64,000 bases of DNA from Paenibacillus monticola (GTDB lineage Bacteria > Bacillota > Bacilli > Paenibacillales > Paenibacillaceae), in assembly GCF_009664975.1 (NCBI RefSeq), contig NZ_WJXB01000001.1, positions 744,001 through 808,000 on the forward strand. The letters run 5' to 3'. A program made the translations under genes and the position numbers. Below the pieces are notes generated by a model that made no database searches, was not told where the DNA came from, and saw only the letters and a program-made list of their open reading frames with translations. Below, piece after piece: positions 22,944-32,475 of this stretch (position 1 is its first letter; each line of letters begins with the position of its first letter).

Positions 22944-23567
22944 ATGAAAATAGCAGGAATATACCTGGCGGCAGGGCAGAACAGGCGGACGAGAGAGTCG
23001 AAGGTCTCTCTCCAGCTGTCGCAGGAGGCTTCTCTCAGAAGCGTCATCCTTAGTGAACTGGATCGTTGTAATTTGGAACCACTGATTGTTGTAGTGCGGG
23101 CCGATGATACACTGGCATGGCTTCCTCCTACTGCGAGCGATATGGGGGCTAGACGTATTGAAACTTGTCTAACTGCGCACTTGGGATTGTCTTTCTCGCT
23201 GCGCTGTGGACTTAATGCGGTACTGCCTATGCAGCCAGATGGAGTTGTTGTAGTGCGAGCAGATCAGCCTTTTATTACCACGTCTTTAGTGAATCAATTA
23301 ATAGAAACGTTTGAACATTCACCGGAGCTGGATTTTGTAGCAAGTTCAAATCAAGGTTCAGGCATGCCCCCAACATTGTTCTCCAGTGCTCTGTTTCCTG
23401 TGCTTCAGGGATTGGATGGGGATAATGGAGCAGTTGGAATTCTGCATTCGCCTGATTACAAAGGGATTACTCTGGAGGCGAATTCTAATCACTCTTTTAT
23501 GGATGCTGACCTGCAACGGCAATTCAGTGAAACTTGTGAAGAAGGGAATCTGAGGAACTGGAAATAG
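22944..23567 (+). CDS. pucB: MobA-like nucleotidyltransferase (PucB-like)
   Basis: This 207-residue protein has the nucleotide-binding opening KIAGIYLAAGQNRRTRESK and central VVVVRADQPFITTSLV, the pattern of MobA/MocA-type transferases. PucB in B. subtilis matures the molybdenum cofactor for xanthine dehydrogenase. The Gly-rich loop is less canonical than in MobA (QNRRTRESK). No xanthine dehydrogenase genes are in the window, so its partner may be elsewhere. Confidence 0.75.
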   Translation: MKIAGIYLAAGQNRRTRESKVSLQLSQEASLRSVILSELDRCNLEPLIVVVRADDTLAWLPPTASDMGARRIETCLTAHLGLSFSLRCGLNAVLPMQPDGVVVVRADQPFITTSLVNQLIETFEHSPELDFVASSNQGSGMPPTLFSSALFPVLQGLDGDNGAVGILHSPDYKGITLEANSNHSFMDADLQRQFSETCEEGNLRNWK

Positions 23568-23634
23568 GGTAGATCCTCTAGATTTCCAGATTAATGTTAT
23601 AAAATATCACATATTTTAAGTAGTTTTTCGCCGT

Positions 23635-23660
23635 CTTTCGTGCATAAAGCACAAGAAAAG
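23635..23660. promoter_or_regulatory. Candidate operator upstream of the BMP lipoprotein gene
   Basis: The TTTCGTGCATAAAGCACAA stretch forms a short inverted repeat (GTGC/GCAC) and resembles the TTTGTGCATGGATCACAAA element upstream of the GGT gene, suggesting one regulator for both promoters. Weak evidence. Confidence 0.35.
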
Positions 23661-23786
23661 TGATTTTTTTTATAGTATGATACAAACGTATGTTATATAA
23701 ATTTACGTAGCGACTATGCATAAGTATAGTAGAGATACATTATTGGCTGTAGCCATTATGAGAGATTGCATTGGAGGAGGAGAATT

Positions 23787-24959
23787 ATGATACAAAGGGG
23801 TCGGGTATTTTCTTTCAGTTTCGTATTAATATTCCTATTGGCGGTGGTTCTAGCAGGTTGTGGCGGTAATAATAACGCTGCGTCTAATGCTAATGCGACC
23901 GAAGCGCCTGCAGCAAATGCAGGAACAGCAACAGAGGCGCCGGCAGCAACAACTGAGCCAGCGGCTAAGAAGCCAACCGTTGCTTTTGTCTATATCGGTC
24001 CTCCAGGTGACGGCGGTTATACGTATCAGCATGATCAAGGCCGACTGTATATGGAGAAGGAGCTTGGCATTAAAGCAGACTTCGTAGAGAACGTTCCGGA
24101 AAGTGCCGATGCTGAACGCATGATCACGGAGCTTGCACAATCCCACGATATCGTATTTACAACAAGCTTTGGATATATGGACTATACACTTAATGTAGCC
24201 AAGAAGTTTCCAAATGTGAAATTCTTGCATGCTTCCGGTTACAAAACTTCTGAAAACATGGGTACTTATTTCGGTAAGAACTATGAAGCCAGTTACTTAA
24301 CCGGTATTGCTGCAGGTAAAATGACTAAGAACAATCAGCTCGGTTATGTTGGAGCTTTTCCAATCAGCGAGGTTATTTATAATCTTAACGCTTATACACT
24401 TGGTGCACAAAGCGTTAATCCTGACGTTAAAGTCAGCGTAGTATGGACAAATACCTGGTATGATCCAACGACAGAGCGTCAGGCAGCAATCAGCTTGCTG
24501 GATAAAGGCGCAGACGTGCTTCTGGCCTATCAGGATTCACCTGCTACTCTGCAGGCTGCTGCAGAACGTGGTGCTTTTGCTGGGGGTAATGACTCTGACA
24601 TGAGCAAATACGCTCCAGACAATTACTTGACTAACCCAGTATGGAATTGGGGCCCTTATTACGTGAAAGCTGTGCAATCTGTAATGGATGGAACATGGAA
24701 GAGCGAACAGTATTCCGGAGATATGATTGACGGGATGATCGAGCTTGCTCCTTTTGGTAACAAGGTTCCGGATGATGTGAAGAAGTTGGTAGAGGATGCC
24801 AAAGCCAAAATTATCAGTGGCGATCTCGATGTCTTCACAGGTCCAATCTCTGACATTGCAGGCAATGTTAAGGTTCAAGAAGGCCAAAAGCTGACACTTG
24901 AAGAAGTGCTTGCGATGAACTGGCTTGTCAAGGGCGTAGAAGGAACCATCCCGCAATAA
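23787..24959 (+). CDS. BMP-family nucleoside-binding lipoprotein
   Basis: I place the start at the ATG at 23787, after GGAGGAGGAG (390 residues). A lipoprotein signal peptide ends LAGCG (lipid Cys near 26), followed by an Asn/Ala/Thr-rich linker. The mature part has BMP-domain features: AFVYIGPPGDGGYTYQHDQGR, FTTSFGYMD and AGNDSDMSKYAPD. BMP/PnrA-type proteins bind purine nucleosides. It is the first gene of an ABC importer operon, probably importing purine nucleosides or ureides for the catabolic genes downstream. Confidence 0.88.
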   Translation: MIQRGRVFSFSFVLIFLLAVVLAGCGGNNNAASNANATEAPAANAGTATEAPAATTEPAAKKPTVAFVYIGPPGDGGYTYQHDQGRLYMEKELGIKADFVENVPESADAERMITELAQSHDIVFTTSFGYMDYTLNVAKKFPNVKFLHASGYKTSENMGTYFGKNYEASYLTGIAAGKMTKNNQLGYVGAFPISEVIYNLNAYTLGAQSVNPDVKVSVVWTNTWYDPTTERQAAISLLDKGADVLLAYQDSPATLQAAAERGAFAGGNDSDMSKYAPDNYLTNPVWNWGPYYVKAVQSVMDGTWKSEQYSGDMIDGMIELAPFGNKVPDDVKKLVEDAKAKIISGDLDVFTGPISDIAGNVKVQEGQKLTLEEVLAMNWLVKGVEGTIPQ

Positions 24960-24989
24960 TCGTTCCAAATCATATATTCATGCACACCT

Positions 24990-25034
24990 ACGGGTGGGGC
25001 GGGTTCCTGTTTGTGAGGGATCTTCCCCACCCGT
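24990..25034 (+). other. Intercistronic stem-loop between binding protein and ATPase
   Basis: ACGGGTGGGG (24990-24999) pairs perfectly with CCCCACCCGT (25025-25034). There is no T-run, so it is more likely to protect the upstream mRNA and raise binding-protein levels than to terminate. Confidence 0.65.
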
Positions 25035-25068
25035 ACTACAACTAGAGTGGGAAAGGAGGCGTTCATTG

Positions 25069-26601
25069 ATGCAGGAACATTCGGTTGAACTGCAAGGGAT
25101 TGTGAAGAAATTCGGTTCAGTGACGGCAAGCGATCAAGTCGACTTTTCGGCAAATGCGGGTGAGATCCACGCGCTGCTTGGTGAGAACGGTGCAGGTAAG
25201 AGCACGGTCATGAGCATGCTGTCAGGCGTATACAGAGCAGATGAAGGAGAAATTCTCATTCACGGTAAAATTGCCAAAATCCGTTCCCCCAAGGATGCGG
25301 CACAGCTCGGCGTTGGCATGGTGTTTCAGAACTTCAGACTGGTGCAAAGTCTCACGGCAGCGGAAAATATCGTGCTTGGCGAAAAGTCGTCTTTCTGGCG
25401 CGGAAGCAAATGGATCAAGAACAAACATCAAGAGATTGAGGCGCTGGCAGAGCGTTTTGGGCTGAAATTCCCGGTAGATCGTCCTATCTGGCAATTATCT
25501 GTAGGAGAACAGCAGCGTGTGGAAATTGTGAAGACGTTGTACCGCGGCGCTGATATTATTATTTTGGATGAACCGACCTCTGTTCTAACTCCAGGCGAGG
25601 CGGAACAGCTATTCGAAACACTACAGGTAATGAAGCGTGAAGGTAAGACTGTGATCATGACCACCCATAAAATGAAAGAGGTCATGGCCTCTTCAGACCG
25701 TATTTCCGTCATGCGCAAAGGGAAAATGATCGCCACACTAACAACAGCAGATACCGATGAGCTGGAGTTGGCCCGCCTTATGGTGGGTAGAGAAGTAACG
25801 ATCACCCGGCAGGAGCGGGAGATCACGGAAGGTGAAACACTGCTTGTTGTGAAGGACCTTGATGTATTCGCCGATCATGGCCGCAAGGCTCTGGATGGCT
25901 TGTCTCTGACTGTACGCAATGGAGAAATTGTAGGTGTAGCCGGTGTAGCTGGCAATGGGCAGAAGGAGCTGGCAGAAGTGTTGACGGGGCTTAGGACGTG
26001 GAAGAACGGAGAGATTACGTTTGATGGCAATACGGTAAAATCAGCTTCGGTACGGGGCGCAATTGATTCTGGTATTTCCCATGTGCCAGAGAACCGGATG
26101 AAGAGTGGTTTAGCTGGACGTCTAGGCTCTGTTGATAACCTGTTGTTCAAGTCCTACCGCAGTGAAGAGCATTCCAGGTTCGGATTTCTGAAGGCAGCCA
26201 AGAATCGGATATGGTCTCAAGAACTGGTCGAACGCTTCAACGTCAAAACAGCAGAGCTGGATACACCAGTGCAGCAGATGTCAGGCGGTAACCAGCAAAA
26301 GCTGCTGTTCGCCCGTGAAATTAGTCATCGGCCGAAGCTGATGGTCGCTGTTCACCCGACTCAGGGTCTGGACGTAGGCGCTACGGCTGGTGTTCATGAT
26401 CTGTTGATGGAACTGCGTAGCTCGGGCAGCGGTGTGCTGCTGATCTCGGAGGATCTGGATGAGCTGCTCCAGCTTTCCGACCGGATATTGGTTATTTATA
26501 ATGGCTCGATTATTGGTGAAGAAACTCACGAAGACGCGGATAGACAGACCATTGGTTTATTAATGGCTGGTATTAAGGGCAGAGAGGGGAGTGCAGTATG
26601 A
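25069..26601 (+). CDS. ABC transporter ATPase, two-domain (nucleoside importer)
   Basis: The ATG at 25069 follows AAAGGAGG (510 residues). Two ATPase domains are present: GENGAGKST with LSVGEQQRVEIVK and DEPTSVLTPGE, then a degenerate second Walker A (VAGNGQKE) with SGGNQQKLLFAREI. The second site has HPTQGLDVGA where DEPTxGLD would be, as in the YufO/RbsA-like class in which that site is inactive. It energises uptake with the two permeases. Confidence 0.9.
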   Translation: MQEHSVELQGIVKKFGSVTASDQVDFSANAGEIHALLGENGAGKSTVMSMLSGVYRADEGEILIHGKIAKIRSPKDAAQLGVGMVFQNFRLVQSLTAAENIVLGEKSSFWRGSKWIKNKHQEIEALAERFGLKFPVDRPIWQLSVGEQQRVEIVKTLYRGADIIILDEPTSVLTPGEAEQLFETLQVMKREGKTVIMTTHKMKEVMASSDRISVMRKGKMIATLTTADTDELELARLMVGREVTITRQEREITEGETLLVVKDLDVFADHGRKALDGLSLTVRNGEIVGVAGVAGNGQKELAEVLTGLRTWKNGEITFDGNTVKSASVRGAIDSGISHVPENRMKSGLAGRLGSVDNLLFKSYRSEEHSRFGFLKAAKNRIWSQELVERFNVKTAELDTPVQQMSGGNQQKLLFAREISHRPKLMVAVHPTQGLDVGATAGVHDLLMELRSSGSGVLLISEDLDELLQLSDRILVIYNGSIIGEETHEDADRQTIGLLMAGIKGREGSAV

Positions 26602-27713
26602 GTCCGAAGGATGTAAGCAATGCTGCAGTGATTGAGCCGACTCCCTCTAAACCCGCTAAACGGATGTCTTTTCGCCTCGAATATGATTCAAGCCGGATTC
26701 GCTCCCCTTGGTGGACACCGATTCTCTCAGTAATCCTGGCCTTGCTGCTGTGTGCCATATTTATTGCTGCGAATGGCATGAGTCCAGTTACCGTATATCA
26801 GAAAATGTTCCATGGCGCTTTCGGGACTGCCTACGGCTTCACCGAAACAATGGTTAAAGCGATCCCCTTGCTCCTATGCGGTCTTGGTATTGCAGTGGCC
26901 TACCGAATATCGGTCTGGAACATTGGAGCTGAAGGTCAGCTCACAGTGGGTGCGATGGCTGCGACGGCAGTAACGATTTATTTTCCGGATCTGCCTTCAT
27001 TCTGGGCCATTACGCTGATGCTGGTGTTTGGTTTTGCCGCTGGGGCGTTCTGGGGTCTGCTGACTGCGGTTCCACGGACGCATTTTGGAGTCAATGAGCT
27101 GATCACTTCGCTGATGTTGAATTATGTGGCTCTGTTGGCACTTGATTATGTAGTGTTTGGACCCTGGAAAGATCCAAAGGGCTTTAATTTCCCGGGGTCC
27201 CCGATGTTCACGGATGCCCAGTCGCTACCTGTTCTCGGAACGTCGAGACTGCATATTGGTCTGTTGTTTGGTCTTGTTGCCGTGGTTATTTATTATTTGA
27301 TGATCAAATTTACCAAGTGGGGCTACGAGCTTAAATTGATTGGAGCCAATCCCACGGCTGCCCGTTATGCAGGTATTCATATCAAACGCCATATTATTAT
27401 CGTAATGCTAATCAGCGGTGGATTGGCAGGTATAGCTGGAATGGCTGAAGTATCTGGTGTTACCCATAAGCTAATGCAGGGCATATCGCCGGGTTACGGA
27501 TACACGGCCATTATAGTCGCATGGCTCGCCAAACTGAATCCCGTTGGCTTAATCGTAACATCCATCCTGTTCGGTGGCCTGATCGTTGGCGGTTTCAGTG
27601 TACAGACCATAGGATTGCCTTCGTCCATTTCGGAAATGCTGCAGGGCTCCATCCTGTTTTTCCTGATTGCCGGCGATATGATTCACCGTTTCCGCATACG
27701 CCGGAACGCATAG
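26598..27713 (+). CDS. ABC transporter permease 1 (nucleoside importer)
   Basis: This 371-residue protein starts at an ATG overlapping the ATPase stop (ATGA). After a polar N-terminus (about 1-45), eight or more hydrophobic spans follow, with the BPD_transp_2-type motif WNIGAEGQLTVGAMAATAV and later AGMAEVSG. It matches the YufP-type nucleoside importer permease. Inner-membrane partner of the next gene. Confidence 0.88.
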   Translation: MSPKDVSNAAVIEPTPSKPAKRMSFRLEYDSSRIRSPWWTPILSVILALLLCAIFIAANGMSPVTVYQKMFHGAFGTAYGFTETMVKAIPLLLCGLGIAVAYRISVWNIGAEGQLTVGAMAATAVTIYFPDLPSFWAITLMLVFGFAAGAFWGLLTAVPRTHFGVNELITSLMLNYVALLALDYVVFGPWKDPKGFNFPGSPMFTDAQSLPVLGTSRLHIGLLFGLVAVVIYYLMIKFTKWGYELKLIGANPTAARYAGIHIKRHIIIVMLISGGLAGIAGMAEVSGVTHKLMQGISPGYGYTAIIVAWLAKLNPVGLIVTSILFGGLIVGGFSVQTIGLPSSISEMLQGSILFFLIAGDMIHRFRIRRNA

Positions 27714-27741
27714 TTTGAATTAATAGGAAGGAGTTTAACCC

Positions 27742-28671
27742 ATGGATTTTACTACACAGTTATTAATAGCTGCTATTTCCGCAGGAACGCCGCTGTTGCT
27801 GGCGACACTGGGCGGAATTCTGAATGAACGTGCTGGAATTATCCAGTTGGGTGCCGAAGGGCTGATGCTAATGGGGGCGGTAATCACTTGTATCGTCTAT
27901 ATCCGCTCTGGTAGTCTGATAGTCGCTCTACTGGCCACGGTGGCGGTGACCGCTGTTCTGGGTCTGCTGCATTCATTCTTATGTGTCACGCTCCGAGCGA
28001 ACCAGACGATGTCGGGACTTGCCATGACCTTGTTTGGCAGTGGGCTGAGCGCCTATCTGGGTAAGCCGATCAGTGGTATTCCGCTGCCGGGAACATCGCC
28101 TAAGCTGCACATGAGCTGGTTGGAGCCGATTCCTGTAATCGGTAAAATATTCAGCAATATGGATTACTTGACATGGTTCAGCCTGTTGTTAGTATTAGTA
28201 CTGCATCTGCTAATTCACCGTACGTCATGGGGCCTGCATTTGCGGGCGGTGGGGGATAGCCCCGCGACGGCAGACGTTATGGGAATTCGCGTACAGTTGA
28301 TCCGCTACAGTTATGTGATAGCTGGTGCGGCATTAATTGGTCTTGCTGGTGCCGATATGGTGCTGGCTTACGCACCGACCTGGAATGAAGGGCTTACTGC
28401 GGGTCGTGGCTGGATCGCGGTTGGGTTGGTTATTTTCGCCAGATGGAATCCACTGCGTGCCTTGTTCTGCGCTTATTTCTTCGGTGCCTTGGACTCACTG
28501 GGCTTCCGTATCCAACTGTTAGGAAGTGTGGTGCCGTCTTATTTCCTCAAAATGATTCCGTATATCGTAACTATATTGGTATTAATGTACCTTGGTTACC
28601 GCAACCGCAATAAGCCTTCCGGAACACCGGAAGCGCTGGGAGTACCTTATATTCGCGAACAACGGTTTTAA
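27742..28671 (+). CDS. ABC transporter permease 2 (nucleoside importer)
   Basis: This 309-residue membrane protein starts at ATG after AAGGAG. It has the matching permease motif NERAGIIQLGAEGLMLMGA and VGDSPATADVMGI, typical of YufQ-like partners. With the first permease it forms the heterodimeric channel of the BMP importer. No clear terminator follows, so transcription may continue into the ureide genes 170 bases on. Confidence 0.88.
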   Translation: MDFTTQLLIAAISAGTPLLLATLGGILNERAGIIQLGAEGLMLMGAVITCIVYIRSGSLIVALLATVAVTAVLGLLHSFLCVTLRANQTMSGLAMTLFGSGLSAYLGKPISGIPLPGTSPKLHMSWLEPIPVIGKIFSNMDYLTWFSLLLVLVLHLLIHRTSWGLHLRAVGDSPATADVMGIRVQLIRYSYVIAGAALIGLAGADMVLAYAPTWNEGLTAGRGWIAVGLVIFARWNPLRALFCAYFFGALDSLGFRIQLLGSVVPSYFLKMIPYIVTILVLMYLGYRNRNKPSGTPEALGVPYIREQRF

Positions 28672-28840
28672 ACTCAACAATCCAGTAATTGTATTTCGTA
28701 CATCTAAAAGCAGGGCAGGCTAACGGAATTTAGGCAGCGATACTGATAGATGTTTGAATACAAGAAGCTGGATTTTTCTTTAAATAATCAGGAATATAAT
28801 TGCATATTTTCAATAATATGTTCGGAAAAGGTGGGTTAAT

Positions 28841-29371
28841 ATGGGGATGTCTATATTTTCCTTAACACTGGAAAAGATTAATAGTATGAGCAGGATGGAG
28901 TTTGTGGAGAGTCTTGGCGGGATTTTTGAGCATTCGCCCTGGGTAGCAGAAAGAGCTTTCCAGCAAAGCCCCTTTCGATCAGTGGACCAATTGCATAGCA
29001 CCATGTTGGAAATAGCAAGGACTGCTGAGCAGAGCCAAATTGAAGCACTGCTGAGGGCCCACCCGGATCTGGCTACCAAACTGCAGGTTACCCCACTGTC
29101 TGCGGCGGAGCAACAGGGAGCCGGACTAGATCGACTGTTACCTGAAGAATTCATACTATTGAATGATTTGAATAAAAAGTACACGGATAAATTCCATTTC
29201 CCTTTCATTTTAGCTGTAAGAGGTAAAAATAAAGAGGATATTATGAATGCTATATCAAAGAGGGTAAACCGTTCGCTACAGGAGGAATGGGAGCAGGCGC
29301 TTGATGAAATCGGCACAATCACCAAGTTCCGCCTGCGGGATCTGATAATGGACGGAGGAACCTTATTATGA
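28841..29371 (+). CDS. OHCU decarboxylase (PucL N-terminal-like), stand-alone
   Basis: This 176-residue enzyme has RAHPDLATK (about 68-76), the QQGAGLD region, and FPFILAVRGKNKEDI (about 120-134), the hallmarks of 2-oxo-4-hydroxy-4-carboxy-5-ureidoimidazoline decarboxylase, which yields (S)-allantoin. In B. subtilis it is fused to urate oxidase as PucL; here it is separate and no urate oxidase is visible. The stop overlaps the next start by four bases. Confidence 0.88.
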   Translation: MGMSIFSLTLEKINSMSRMEFVESLGGIFEHSPWVAERAFQQSPFRSVDQLHSTMLEIARTAEQSQIEALLRAHPDLATKLQVTPLSAAEQQGAGLDRLLPEEFILLNDLNKKYTDKFHFPFILAVRGKNKEDIMNAISKRVNRSLQEEWEQALDEIGTITKFRLRDLIMDGGTLL

Positions 29372-29763
29372 GCGGACGGCTGACTACGCATGTGCTTGAC
29401 TTGTCACAGGGGCTTCCCGCAACGGGTATGGTGCTGCAACTATGGAGGCTTGAGGGCAGACAGGGAAAACTCCTGCTTGAAGCAGTAACCAACGCGGATG
29501 GCAGACTCAATGCACCACTGCTGGAAGGTGCGCAAATGGAAGCTGGAAGCTATGAACTATTGTTTATGGCTGGCGATTACTTTCGCAGCATCCAGTCAAG
29601 ATTGGGTGTGGATGCAACGAGTTCTGAAGATGTGATGGAGTCTGAAACTCCTTTTTTTCTCGAACAAATACCCATTCGTTTTAAAATAACTAACGTTACG
29701 GACCATTACCATGTGCCCCTTCTTGTTGCTCCCGGAGGGTACAGTACATATCGGGGCAGCTAG
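29368..29763 (+). CDS. pucM: 5-hydroxyisourate hydrolase
   Basis: This 131-residue transthyretin-like protein has LTTHVLDLSQGLPA at the start and the invariant C-terminal YRGS. It hydrolyses 5-hydroxyisourate to OHCU, just before the decarboxylase in the pathway. The ATGA overlap with the upstream gene indicates coupled translation. Cytosolic tetramer in characterised members. Confidence 0.92.
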   Translation: MSGRLTTHVLDLSQGLPATGMVLQLWRLEGRQGKLLLEAVTNADGRLNAPLLEGAQMEAGSYELLFMAGDYFRSIQSRLGVDATSSEDVMESETPFFLEQIPIRFKITNVTDHYHVPLLVAPGGYSTYRGS

Positions 29764-29794
29764 AGGATACTTGAAGAAGGAGATGACCACTTCT

Positions 29795-31183
29795 ATGAAG
29801 GATATGTATGAGCTTGTAATCAAGAATGGGAATGTAGTGCTGCCTGATGAAGTGCTGGGTTTGGATGTGGGAGTGATTGCTGGGAAGATCGTCGCATTAG
29901 GCGAACAGCTCCATATTTCCCCGGATACCAAGGTCATCGACGCAACAGGATTATATGTGCTGCCAGGTATGATAGATATGCATGTTCATTTTAATGAACC
30001 GAATTTTGGGCATTGGGAAGGCTTTCGCAGCGGTTCGGCGGCGCTGGCGGCCGGTGGTTGTACGACTTATGCGGATATGCCGCTAAATGGGAATCCACCT
30101 ACGGTGAACAAGGCGGCGCTCATCCTCAAAGCAGAAGCTGCAGCCGGAAACTCTGCTGTCGATTATGTGTTATGGGGCGGTCTAGTGCCTGGTAATCTGG
30201 AAGATCTGAAGGAGTTGTCAGCGGCAGGAGTTACGGGGTTTAAGGCTTTTTTGTCCAATCCTGGGGGTGAGGGTGAGGGGCGTTTCCGTGAGGTGGATGA
30301 TGATACCCTATATCAGGGGATGAAGAAAATCGCCTCGCTTGGTGGCATTCTAGCCCTGCATGCGGAGAGTGAGGATATCACTGCTGCGTTGTCGGCAGAT
30401 GCCCTGCGCAACGGCCTAAACAGCGCACGCGACTTCGCTGCTACTCGTCCGCCTGAAGCGGAATGGGAAGCCGTGGCTAGAGCGCTGCTATATAGTGAAC
30501 GAACAGGGTGCAGGCTCCATTTTGTCCATATCAGCACTGCTGCTGCCATCGGAATGATTTATGATGCCAAGCAACGCGGGCTAGATGTTTCGGCAGAAAC
30601 CTGTCCCCATTATCTGATCTTAAATGAAACGCATATGGAAGATCTCGGACCCGTAGCCAAATGCGCACCGCCACTGAGAAGTGTGGAGGAACAAGAGAAG
30701 TTATGGGAGGTATTGGCCCAAGGCAAAATTGACCTGATCGCATCGGACCATTCCCCTTGCCCAACAGAGCTTAAGGTTGCTCATGGGCTCTCTTTTGCTG
30801 AAGCCTGGGGTGGTATTTCCGGTGCGCAGAGCAGTCTGGAGCTGATGTTCCATGAAGGAGTGAACGTACGCGGGCTGCCGATAACGCTAATTTCACAACT
30901 GCTCTCTGGGTTGCCAGCTAAGCGCTTTGGATTACAGGATCGCAAGGGCTCCATAGCCCTCGGTCTTGATGCAGATTTGGTTCTGCTGAACCCTCAACAT
31001 TCATATACGCTTGCTGCAGAGGACCTGAAGTATCGCCATAAGCATAGTCCCTATATGGGTATGACTCTTTCCTGCAAGGTGGCTGCTACAATCTGCCGGG
31101 GCACTGTTGTCTATACTGCTGAAGATGGAGTGGTATCAGCGGATAGTGGACAATGGCTGCAAGTACGGGGAGGGATTAAATAA
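29795..31183 (+). CDS. pucH: Allantoinase
   Basis: I use the ATG at 29795, after AAGGAG (462 residues); the frame runs back into the upstream gene. It is an amidohydrolase of the cyclic-amidase group: DMHVHFNEP metal motif (about 58-66), GGCTTYADMPLN, GFKAFL with the carbamylated Lys position, ILALHAESED, and SDHSPC. It opens allantoin to allantoate using two metal ions. Confidence 0.9.
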   Translation: MKDMYELVIKNGNVVLPDEVLGLDVGVIAGKIVALGEQLHISPDTKVIDATGLYVLPGMIDMHVHFNEPNFGHWEGFRSGSAALAAGGCTTYADMPLNGNPPTVNKAALILKAEAAAGNSAVDYVLWGGLVPGNLEDLKELSAAGVTGFKAFLSNPGGEGEGRFREVDDDTLYQGMKKIASLGGILALHAESEDITAALSADALRNGLNSARDFAATRPPEAEWEAVARALLYSERTGCRLHFVHISTAAAIGMIYDAKQRGLDVSAETCPHYLILNETHMEDLGPVAKCAPPLRSVEEQEKLWEVLAQGKIDLIASDHSPCPTELKVAHGLSFAEAWGGISGAQSSLELMFHEGVNVRGLPITLISQLLSGLPAKRFGLQDRKGSIALGLDADLVLLNPQHSYTLAAEDLKYRHKHSPYMGMTLSCKVAATICRGTVVYTAEDGVVSADSGQWLQVRGGIK

Positions 31184-31186
31184 CGT

Positions 31187-32461
31187 ATGAATGCTCCTAT
31201 AATTCAGGCACCGACCATAGAAATGTTGAAGCTGTTAGAAGAGATGACAGCCTTCAGCGCTCCGGGACCAGGGGTTACGAGATTGCTGTATACACCGGAG
31301 TGGAGCCAGGCCCAAGCTTTTTTGCAGGAGCGAATGGCCCGGATCGGGTTGGAGGTTAGGACTGACAAGGTTGGCAATGTGTACGGACGGCTAAAGGGCA
31401 GTAAGTCAGAGGAAAAGGTGATCTTAACCGGCTCTCATATCGATACTGTTGTGAATGGCGGAGATTATGATGGGAGTTATGGAATAGCTGCCGCTATGAC
31501 CGCGCTTCATTATCTGCAGCGAACCTTCGGACAGCCGTTGCGGTCGCTGGAGGTGGTATCCTTTTGCGAGGAAGAGGGCAGTCGTTTTCCGCTTACTTAC
31601 TGGGGTTCTGGTTATGTTAACGGGATGTATAACGGAAGTGAGGCGGAGGATAACGCCGATGCTGATGGAATAACGATGAAGACTGCAATGGCAGAGTGCG
31701 GCTTGGAAAGCGACACAGTGGTTGATGCTGATAAGGATACGGACGGGAGTTCGGGTGTCAGAGATGATATCGGTGCTTTTGTGGAGCTGCATATTGAACA
31801 GGGGATTTTACTGGAAAAGACTTCCACAGAGATCGGCGTTGTGCAGGCGATTGTCGGACAAAGACGTTATGTAGTCAAGGTTGGCGGTACCGCAAATCAC
31901 GCGGGTACGACACCCATGACAATGCGCCAGGATGCACTTGCCGGTGTAGCTGAAATGCTGGTTGAGCTGGAACGCTCAGCAGCAGAAACGGGAGCTCCTC
32001 TCGTGGCTACAACGGGCAGGCTGGAGGTATTTCCGAATACACCAAATGTCATACCGGGCGAGGTTCTGTTTACCTTGGATATTCGCCATAGTGAAGCAAT
32101 TGAACTGGAGAACTTTTGCATCTACATTCTAGCAACCCTTAACGGGATTGCTGTAAGACGTGGCTTGGAGATAGATATTACTACAAGGCTTAATACAATC
32201 CCGGCTCCTATGGACCTCGGGCTGTGTGGTGTATTGGAGGACATTTGCCAGAGCCAGGGCAGTTCATACTGCAATATGGTAAGTGGTGCAGGGCATGATG
32301 CCCAGCTCTTCGCCCCACGGTGTCCGACTGCGATGATATTTGTGCCAAGCCGGAATGGCATCAGCCATTCACCGGAGGAGTATTCATCACCGGAACAGCT
32401 CGCTGCTGGGCTCAATGTACTGACAGCACTTTTATATGATTTGGCCTATTTGGAGAATTGA
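31187..32461 (+). CDS. pucF: Allantoate amidohydrolase
   Basis: This 424-residue M20-type hydrolase of the hydantoinase/carbamoylase family follows allantoinase by three bases. Metal and catalytic motifs include TGSHIDTVVNGGDYDG, CEEEGSRFPLTYWGS and ELHIEQG, with GHDAQLF near the C-terminus. It converts allantoate to ureidoglycine, releasing ammonia and CO2. Placement and sequence fit AllC/PucF. Confidence 0.9.
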   Translation: MNAPIIQAPTIEMLKLLEEMTAFSAPGPGVTRLLYTPEWSQAQAFLQERMARIGLEVRTDKVGNVYGRLKGSKSEEKVILTGSHIDTVVNGGDYDGSYGIAAAMTALHYLQRTFGQPLRSLEVVSFCEEEGSRFPLTYWGSGYVNGMYNGSEAEDNADADGITMKTAMAECGLESDTVVDADKDTDGSSGVRDDIGAFVELHIEQGILLEKTSTEIGVVQAIVGQRRYVVKVGGTANHAGTTPMTMRQDALAGVAEMLVELERSAAETGAPLVATTGRLEVFPNTPNVIPGEVLFTLDIRHSEAIELENFCIYILATLNGIAVRRGLEIDITTRLNTIPAPMDLGLCGVLEDICQSQGSSYCNMVSGAGHDAQLFAPRCPTAMIFVPSRNGISHSPEEYSSPEQLAAGLNVLTALLYDLAYLEN

Positions 32462-32475
32462 AAGGGAGAGATATC

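Noticed and set aside
23568..23786. Purine riboswitch upstream of the BMP nucleoside importer
   Set aside because: The conserved purine-aptamer core was not found; only a weak inverted repeat is present.
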